From: Paracoccus yeei ATCC BAA-599 | Lineage (GTDB): Bacteria > Pseudomonadota > Alphaproteobacteria > Rhodobacterales > Rhodobacteraceae | NCBI RefSeq assembly: GCF_000622145.1 | Contig: NZ_KK211403.1 | Coordinates: 1-51,688, forward strand | DNA length: 51,688 nt | Direction: 5' to 3' | In this document: in pieces, positions 46,632-51,688 of the stretch | How positions within the stretch are numbered: position 1 is the first letter of the stretch | How the letters are laid out: each line of letters opens with the position of its first letter | Notes under the pieces: generated by a model | The model's input: only the letters and a program-made list of their open reading frames with translations | What the model was told of the DNA's origin: nothing | The model's database searches: none | Translations under genes and position numbers: made by a program

Positions 46632-46966
46632 GTTGCCGGGTTGGGATTTGTCGCCAGATCGGCAACGAGTTGCCCCCAGGCTTGCCGCTCGGGGGTGATG
46701 ATCGGCGCGGGATGCCCGCACTCGACCCTGGTTTTCTTTGTGTGGCAGGAGCTGCACCGAACGGCGCAATTCGCCGGGTCGAACGCCAGTTCGGGATGCG
46801 TCCGCACGGGCAGGATATGGTCGATTTCCAGCCGCCCGCGCCGGGTGCCGCAGTCCACGCAAGCCCATCCGTCCCGTTCCAGCACGATATGGCGCAGCAC
46901 CTGCCAGCGTTTGGTTTTCAGGACGGGCCGGGAGTAGCGCCGCCATTCGTCGCGCGTCACGCCCAT
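46628..46966 (-). CDS. HNH endonuclease, phage packaging type
   Basis: A 112-residue HNH nuclease of the kind encoded beside terminase genes, where it helps packaging at cos sites. The H-N-H motif reads CVDCGTRRGRLEIDHILPVRTHPELAFDPANCAVRCSSCHTKKT (residue 45 to 88), with two Cys pairs for zinc. ATG at 46966 overlaps the terminal codons of the terminase fragment, supporting an original terL-HNH-capsid order. Confidence 0.85.
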   Translation of the reverse strand: MGVTRDEWRRYSRPVLKTKRWQVLRHIVLERDGWACVDCGTRRGRLEIDHILPVRTHPELAFDPANCAVRCSSCHTKKTRVECGHPAPIITPERQAWGQLVADLATNPNPAT

Positions 46967-47103
46967 TGCAGCCTCGCTTTCCGGGCCGGTGCCGCCTTCA
47001 TGCGCTGCCCCTGCGCCACCGCCAGCACGGTCGCCGCCGCAGCGTCGATGCGCCCAAGGCTGCGGCCCTTCGCCAGCTTGGCGTTCATGGCCGGGTCCAA
47101 GAG
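46957..47103 (-). pseudogene. C-terminal remnant of phage terminase large subunit
   Basis: Only 48 codons remain: LLDPAMNAKLAKGRSLGRID then AAAATVLAVAQGQRMKAAP and a basic end. The K-rich stretch followed by GRIDAAAA resembles the extreme C terminus of TerL proteins (K-x-GRIDG-VAL-type). The reading frame runs straight to the IS21 end at 47104; beyond it, the frame enters IS DNA. The N-terminal ATPase part is not found on the other side of the IS, so it was deleted. Identification rests on a short tail and on context. Confidence 0.6.
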
Positions 47104-47236
47104 TGTCAATCGGCATCCAAACGTGCCCCCCGATCGGCGCCCAAAAGTGACCCCTCTGGCGATGTAGGAAGCAGGCCCGTGGCGGCGTAGCTTTCCAGCT
47201 GGCGCAGCCGACGCGGGCCTGCGTTTTGTGGGGCGG

Positions 47237-47962
47237 TCAGACTCGGGTTTTGATGCGCCAGCTGTCGTTGCCGGTCTCAACGATGTCGCAGTGGTTCAAA
47301 CGATCGAGCAGCGCGGTGGTCATCTTCGCGTCTCCGAAGACGGTCGGCCACTCCCCGAATGCGAGGTTGGTGGTGACGATGACGGAAGTCTGCTCGTAGA
47401 GCTTGCTGACCAGATGGAACAACAACTGGCCGCCGGATTGGGCAAATGGCAGGTAGCCGAGTTCATCAAGGATGACGAAGTCGAGCCGCATCAGATGATC
47501 CGCAAGCCGGCCCGCCCTCCCTGCGCGGGCTTCGGCCTCCAGCCTGTTCACCAGATCGACGACGTTGAAGAATCTGCCCCTTGCACCGTTGCGGATGACG
47601 GCTCGCGCGATGGCCACGGAGATATGGGTCTTGCCGGTCCCAGTGCCGCCGACCAGCACGATATTGCGCTGCTGATTGAGGAATTCCCCGCTGGCCAGAT
47701 CCCGCACCAACGTCTCGTTGATAGGCGTATCATCGAAGGTGAACTCTTCAATCTCCCGGGCATAGGGTAGCTTGGCTGTGGTAATCTGGTATTTGACCGA
47801 CCGCGCCTTCTTCTCGTTGATCTCGGCGGCCAGAAGATCACCAACGATTTGGCGGGGTTCATGCTGGCGGCGCACAGCCACCGCCATGAGTTCGTCGTAA
47901 GCAGCGCGCATCCCGTAGAGCTTCAAATCGCCCATTGCGGCCATGATGTCGGCACGCTCCAT
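47237..47962 (-). CDS. istB: IS21 helper ATPase IstB
   Basis: A 241-residue AAA+ DnaC-like ATPase that helps transposase choose and capture targets. Walker A is GGTGTGKTH near residue 103, Walker [13 protein letters not shown] near 165, sensor TTNLAF near 205. It is translationally coupled to istA by a TGATG overlap. Intact. Confidence 0.95.
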   Translation of the reverse strand: MERADIMAAMGDLKLYGMRAAYDELMAVAVRRQHEPRQIVGDLLAAEINEKKARSVKYQITTAKLPYAREIEEFTFDDTPINETLVRDLASGEFLNQQRNIVLVGGTGTGKTHISVAIARAVIRNGARGRFFNVVDLVNRLEAEARAGRAGRLADHLMRLDFVILDELGYLPFAQSGGQLLFHLVSKLYEQTSVIVTTNLAFGEWPTVFGDAKMTTALLDRLNHCDIVETGNDSWRIKTRV

Positions 47963-49461
47963 CAGCTGGCCCTCCGCAGCAGATCATAGCGGGCGCAGTC
48001 CGCCACAGGTTCATGGGTCAACTTCAAGGCCGGAGAGGTCAGCAGAAGCGGTGGTGGCTCCGGATCGCGCCTGCGGGACAGAATATTTAGGATCACATCG
48101 GCAGAATGGACGCCTTGCGAGAGGGCTTCGGCACATGCTTTTTGCACCGTAGGCATGCCTTCCGTTAGCACAGCGCCGAGGATCTTTACCATCTGGCGGT
48201 CTCCATCCGAGGAACCCTGCAGCTTGCGGCGGATCTGTTCGAGAGCTCCGGGAAGAACCCAGTCTTTGAACGGGGCACCGTTACGCAGAGCCCCGGGTTT
48301 GCGAAGAAGAACAGGCACATAGTGCCAAGGATTGTAAACTGTTCGGTCTCGGCCGAAGTGGCGCGGGTGGTCTCCGACCAATCGACCCTCCTGCCGGATC
48401 TCGATCCGTTCCGCATAGGCCCTGATCTCGACCGGCCGCCCGACAGCCGTTGCCGCGACAGAGTATTTGTTGTTATCGAACCGCACGAGGCAGGTCTTCG
48501 ATACCGCCGCAGGCAGCGAATGGAAGCCGTCGAAGCGCCCGGCATAGGGGACAAGGTGCGGGCGCTCTTTCTGAAAGACCTCCCAGACAGTCTTGTCCGT
48601 CAGCTCGGGATGTTTGCTGCTTCTGGCCGAGGCGATGCACTTATCCAGAAGCCAAGCGTTCAGTTCCTCGTAGCTCTTGACCCTGACCCGGGGCGAGAAG
48701 AACCGTTGGCGGACCGTGCCGACCTGGCTCTCCACCTGACCTTTCTCCCAACCCGAAGCCGGGGTGCAGGCGATGGGATCGACCAGATAATGGCTGGCCA
48801 TCTGCAGGAATCGACGATTGTAGAGGCGCTCCTTGCCAACGAAGATGGTCTCCACCGCTGTCTTCATGTTGTCGTAAATCCCGCGAGTGCAGGTGCCCTT
48901 GAAGAAGGCGAAAGCCCGATCATGGGCGTCGAACACCATCTCCTGCGTCTCGCGTGGATAGGCCCGCACGAAGAACATCCGGCTGTGGCACAGGCGAACA
49001 TGGGCCACCTTGATCGTGGTGGTCGCCCCATCAATGAGGACAACCTCGTGGCTCCAGTCGAACTGGTAGGCTTCACCGGGGGCAAAACTCAGCGGCACGA
49101 AGGCGGACGAGGCACCGGAGCTTTGAGTGCGCGCCCGGACCGAGGCATAGCGGCGGACCGCATCATATCCGCCTTCATAACCGAGGCCGCGCAGTTCCTC
49201 GTAGATCTGGATCAGCGTCAGGCGTTCCCGGCTGGCCCGCGCGGCATTGATCTCAAGCAACCGGTTAAGTTCCTCCAGCCAGGCACCCAGCTTCGGGCGT
49301 GGCTGCACGGTCCGGGTATAGGTGAACTCCGTAATCCCGGTGCGGATCACCTTCCGCACCACCTTCTTCGACAGCTTCAGATCGCGGCAGATCGTCTTGA
49401 TCCCCTTGCCCTCGGTAAAATGTAGCCGCCTGATTTTTGCGATTGTCTCCACGATCAGCAT
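47962..49461 (-). CDS. istA: IS21 transposase IstA
   Basis: A 499-residue DDE recombinase. An N-terminal helix-turn-helix ([21 protein letters not shown]) precedes the rve-type catalytic core: Asp in [10 protein letters not shown] (about 137), Asp in [11 protein letters not shown] (about 200) and Glu in [10 protein letters not shown] (about 240). Length is typical and no frameshift is seen, so the element may be active. Confidence 0.95.
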   Translation of the reverse strand: MLIVETIAKIRRLHFTEGKGIKTICRDLKLSKKVVRKVIRTGITEFTYTRTVQPRPKLGAWLEELNRLLEINAARASRERLTLIQIYEELRGLGYEGGYDAVRRYASVRARTQSSGASSAFVPLSFAPGEAYQFDWSHEVVLIDGATTTIKVAHVRLCHSRMFFVRAYPRETQEMVFDAHDRAFAFFKGTCTRGIYDNMKTAVETIFVGKERLYNRRFLQMASHYLVDPIACTPASGWEKGQVESQVGTVRQRFFSPRVRVKSYEELNAWLLDKCIASARSSKHPELTDKTVWEVFQKERPHLVPYAGRFDGFHSLPAAVSKTCLVRFDNNKYSVAATAVGRPVEIRAYAERIEIRQEGRLVGDHPRHFGRDRTVYNPWHYVPVLLRKPGALRNGAPFKDWVLPGALEQIRRKLQGSSDGDRQMVKILGAVLTEGMPTVQKACAEALSQGVHSADVILNILSRRRDPEPPPLLLTSPALKLTHEPVADCARYDLLRRAS

Positions 49462-49573
49462 CCTGCGCTCGGCCTCCGATAATCATCGAAGGCACATTGG
49501 ACCCAACCCCCGGTCAGTGGGGTCCCTTTTGGACGCCGATCACCCCAGAAGCGGGGTCCTTATTCCACGCCGT

Positions 49574-49849
49574 TCAACAAGATGCAAAATAGGTTATAAA
49601 TAGCATCACGATCAGAGTAATGAAAGTTTTGCTTACCTTCCGACCGGCAGGGGCAGCGGAAATGGTGATATTCTTTACCACAATTCCCACATATACGCCA
49701 AATACCGGGACGAACATTGAAATCGTGGATATGTATGTTTCAAGCTTGGTTACTCTTGGATAGAGGAAGATTGCGCAAAAAACGATGAGTGTGATGTGAG
49801 CTAACACAACAGCTATCGAAAGTATTGCCCTTAGCTTTCCTGCACTCAA
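49574..49849 (-). CDS. Small membrane protein, 3' end truncated by IS21
   Basis: A 91-residue hydrophobic protein of unknown function. Hydrophobic segments lie at about 9-30, 40-58 and 74-88. The last native codon seen is Ser90; the final Cys91 and the stop (TGTTGA on the minus strand) come from the first bases of the IS21 right end. The original gene was therefore longer, and its true C terminus is lost. AT-rich codon use differs sharply from the host genes. The ATG overlaps the stop of the upstream gene by 4 bases, so the two form a pair. Confidence 0.6.
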   Translation of the reverse strand: MSAGKLRAILSIAVVLAHITLIVFCAIFLYPRVTKLETYISTISMFVPVFGVYVGIVVKNITISAAPAGRKVSKTFITLIVMLFITYFASC

Positions 49850-50775
49850 TTCCAGTCCTCAACCTGCCCATCCACGCGTTCTGAAATGCGTTTAGCTATG
49901 TGATTTCTGAGGATCTCGAAACCGTCATCATAATCGAGAGAGGTGAATCCCGTGGTTGGCTTTGTAGAGTTCACAGGCCATCGACGGATGCTCGTGACCG
50001 GAAGGTCTATCGTTATGCTGAAAGTGTCGCTAAACATTTGGTTGGGGTATACTTCCCAGTGAGACTTCTCCCAGACGCCAGCGCGTCCAGAAACTCCTGT
50101 CGCGGGTGCGAGAACATCCGCAACTATTCGTCCATTTCCCAGAGAAACTGAACACGTTATGTTCTGATCTGTTTTGCAGGGGCGGCCGATGATTTCCTCT
50201 AACGCATCCTCTACAACAGACATTAGCCTCCCAATCCCCTCTCCCCGCAACTCATAGAATGTTCTGCCGCTTACCGTAACAAATGCTGGCGGTGACCCGG
50301 CACCCTCGCCAAATCTTCGAGCCCAGTATGCGACCACCGATTTTTCCCGGAGCCACAGCACAACGTCATTCTCGAATCCAGAGATAGCAAGCCCGCAGTA
50401 CCTTTCCAGATTGGACGGCATTAGCATTCTACGCTTAGGCACGCTCCAAGAACCATTCGCAGCAGGTCCGACAACTTCATCATCGGAGCACTTGCTAAAT
50501 CTGCTTACGGGTAACTTCGATATCTCGTTGAATAGTTGGCGCTCATGGGTTCTATCTGCTAAAACTGCAAACCACTGTGGTATACATCCGCCGTCTGAGC
50601 AGTAGTAGACACCCTGGCAGGTTTCCAATTCTCGCATGGAAGTATTTTCGTTTGAAATTTCGGCCTCGCAGTAAATTGAATCCTGCAAGATTCGATGTAG
50701 TGGGAGCAAAGCCGACTGAGCTTCTGCTTCGAAACAAGCCAAGGCAAACGTGATCGCAATAAAAATATTGCGCAT
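49846..50775 (-). CDS. Secreted Cys-rich protein of unknown function
   Basis: A 309-residue protein. Residues 1-19 are a signal peptide (FIAITFALACFEAEA, then QSALL), so the product is periplasmic or exported. The mature part has about eight Cys (YCEAE, TCQGVYYCSDGGC, SKCSD, RYCGL, RPCKTD, ITCSV), suggesting disulfides. No known domain was recognised. The ATG at 50775 has AAGAGG upstream. The local base composition and codon use are visibly AT-richer than the genome, a mark of recent transfer. It overlaps the following membrane-protein gene as ATGA, so the two are an operon. Confidence 0.7.
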   Translation of the reverse strand: MRNIFIAITFALACFEAEAQSALLPLHRILQDSIYCEAEISNENTSMRELETCQGVYYCSDGGCIPQWFAVLADRTHERQLFNEISKLPVSRFSKCSDDEVVGPAANGSWSVPKRRMLMPSNLERYCGLAISGFENDVVLWLREKSVVAYWARRFGEGAGSPPAFVTVSGRTFYELRGEGIGRLMSVVEDALEEIIGRPCKTDQNITCSVSLGNGRIVADVLAPATGVSGRAGVWEKSHWEVYPNQMFSDTFSITIDLPVTSIRRWPVNSTKPTTGFTSLDYDDGFEILRNHIAKRISERVDGQVEDWN

Positions 50776-50821
50776 ACTATTGAACCTCTTATTAAGCCTA
50801 TTACAAACGTGTGCTTATTTT

Positions 50822-50850
50822 AGCATAACGAGAATCGCGACGAAAAACAA
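50822..50850 (-). promoter_or_regulatory. Putative promoter of the AT-rich two-gene unit
   Basis: Minus strand TTGTTT (50850-50845), 17-base spacer, TATGCT (50827-50822), followed by AAAATAAG; the gap to the ATG is about 45 bases. Confidence 0.4.
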
Positions 50851-50940
50851 TCGACTTCTTCAGTAAAGGGAAAGGTCCCCGTCCAGTTCGATACGAACGT
50901 CCTACACGGAACTCCTCCAAGCCAACCCAGCGGGCCGGTT

Positions 50941-50962
50941 TAGCAGGCCGCTGAAATAGTCG
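50941..50962 (+). repeat. Terminal inverted repeat of the right-hand IS
   Basis: TAGCAGGC, one variable base, GCTGAAATAGTCG. It is the inverse complement of 73-94 with one mismatch. It lies about 100 bases beyond the stop of the transposase fragment, so it marks that element's end, and about 60 bases of unassigned sequence separate it from the AT-rich unit. No gene is seen in 50776-51058 apart from these signals. Confidence 0.6.
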
Positions 50963-51058
50963 CCGAGCCGGAACTGTTTTCCGTCGTTGCAGACTTGGCA
51001 GCCCGACCTCTGGCTTTTGGGTCCGGAAGGCGCGTGTGCCCCACGAGGTTTTTCATCG

Positions 51059-51688
51059 TCACGCGGCCAGCAGTCGTGGCAACCGGGCGAGGTTGTTGGC
51101 GGCCATGGTCAAGATGAAGCGTGAACGGACCCTTTCGAGGCCGCGATAGACGGTCTGGGCCATGCCGCCGACGGTCTTGGCCCAGCCGAAAGCCTCTTCG
51201 ATCCGTTTGCGGTGCTTGATCGACAGGGCGTATCCCTCGTGCCGTGTGGTTCTGGCGTCGATTGCTGAATATCTCGATTTCTGTGCGACATGCGGGGTAA
51301 CACAGGCCTGCCTGAGATCAGCAACGAACTCGGCCGCGTCGAAGCCCTTGTCCGCGCCCAGCGTCAGCCGTCGGGTCGACCCCGGGGAATGGCGATGGAT
51401 CATGTCGAGGGCGGCGCGCCGTTCCGCATGACCGTCGGCCTGCGTCAGGTCGCCCTGCACGATGAGCCCGTTCCGGTTCTCCATCAGGGCATGGCCCATG
51501 AAGCAGAGCATGGCGCCGGTTCCAGGAGATTTCTTGTAGAGCCGGGCATCCGGGTCCGTGGTGGAAGCATGGGTGGCGTTGGACCGCTTCTCGCCCTTGA
51601 AGTCGACCTCGGCATTGCGGCTCTGGCGCGTGGGTCGGGGCATCTGGGCGGTTTCAACTTCGGTTGTTTCGGTTTGATCTTGAGCAGT
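51059..51688 (-). CDS. IS5-like DDE transposase, C-terminal part
   Basis: At least 210 residues, open to the right edge of the window with no stop, so the start and N-terminal half lie outside. The later catalytic motifs are visible: Asp in LGADKGFDAAEF and Glu in HRKRIEEAFGWAKTVGG, with SNATHASTTDPDARLYKK before them. This block is typical of IS5-type transposases in Rhodobacteraceae. The visible part shows no damage. Confidence 0.88.
   Translation of the reverse strand, partial: TAQDQTETTEVETAQMPRPTRQSRNAEVDFKGEKRSNATHASTTDPDARLYKKSPGTGAMLCFMGHALMENRNGLIVQGDLTQADGHAERRAALDMIHRHSPGSTRRLTLGADKGFDAAEFVADLRQACVTPHVAQKSRYSAIDARTTRHEGYALSIKHRKRIEEAFGWAKTVGGMAQTVYRGLERVRSRFILTMAANNLARLPRLLAA

Larger units (their letters stand above)
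47104..49579 (-). mobile_element. IS21-family insertion sequence, complete
   Basis: A 2476-bp element carrying istA and istB. Both ends begin TGT in inverted orientation (TGTCAATCGGCA and TGTTGAACGGCG). Internal copies of GATCGGCGYCCAAAAG occur at 47132-47147 and, inverted, at 49526-49541; the left end has a tandem pair 24 bases apart (ATCGGCATCCAAA, then ATCGGCGCCCAAA), the multi-site ends typical of IS21. No matching target duplication was seen: left flank CCAAGAG, right flank AGATGCA. This suggests deletion or recombination after insertion. Confidence 0.88.

Noticed and set aside
47101..49586. Target-site duplication of IS21
   Set aside because: CCAAGAG on the left and AGATGCA on the right do not match in register; no duplication can be claimed.
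42592..51688. Second attachment site (attR) or integrase for the phage-like element
   Set aside because: No repeat of the tRNA-Asn 3' end and no recombinase-type integrase was found in the window.

Overview
This is high-GC alphaproteobacterial DNA, most likely from a Paracoccus-like member of the Rhodobacteraceae. The evidence is the strong G/C third-position bias, the gene content (family II pyrophosphatase, fused IspDF, HflKC, a CIRCE-controlled groESL, an ACP-FabG-FabD block, BMP-type ABC uptake) and minus-strand neighbourhoods typical of that family. The taxonomic call is an inference from gene content; no 16S gene is present.

Layout. 1-97: end of an insertion sequence (IS). 193-5082: MATE exporter, YegD-like Hsp70, a TPP-riboswitch-controlled TenA, and an AI-2E-family membrane protein. 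5237-11960: a tightly packed plus-strand operon of a giant transglutaminase/DUF2126 protein, a circularly permuted ATP-grasp fused to an alpha-E domain, and a second transglutaminase. This is a widely conserved but biochemically obscure set, predicted to make and process peptide or isopeptide bonds. 12011-16501 (minus): rpiA-gor-hflK-hflC. 16640-18748 (plus): ispDF-pgpA-cinA. 18745-27029 (minus): housekeeping genes including L-threonine aldolase, YcgN, RibF, MaoC, HAD, Mn-pyrophosphatase, a small DUF1345/NTF2/TraB cluster and a glycosyltransferase. 27119-29233: groESL with sigma70 promoter, CIRCE operator and terminator. 29286-32756 (minus): dnaE. 32850-37390: a nucleoside-type ABC importer. 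37452-41582 (minus): dps, acpP, fabG, fabD and a sensor kinase with no partner regulator nearby. 41628-42494: MBL-fold hydrolase.

42592 to the end is the accessory part. A tRNA-Asn gene marks the edge of an integrated, decayed phage-like element transcribed toward the tRNA: HNH nuclease, HK97-type capsid, prohead protease, portal, then two zinc-ribbon proteins. The head-gene order is the reverse of the usual portal-protease-capsid order. Its terminase large subunit is reduced to a 48-codon tail by an IS21-family element (47104-49579). On the other side of that IS lies a visibly AT-rich two-gene island: a secreted Cys-rich protein and a small membrane protein whose 3' end the IS has cut off. 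A partial IS5-like transposase runs off the right edge. The terminal repeat at 50941 closely matches, in inverted orientation, the repeat at 73-94, so the window lies between two related IS ends.

The best candidates for poorly described biology are the transglutaminase/ATP-grasp/alpha-E operon with phased repeats upstream, the order-reversed capsid module with multi-zinc-ribbon proteins, and the AT-rich two-gene island. No CRISPR array, rRNA or replication origin was seen.
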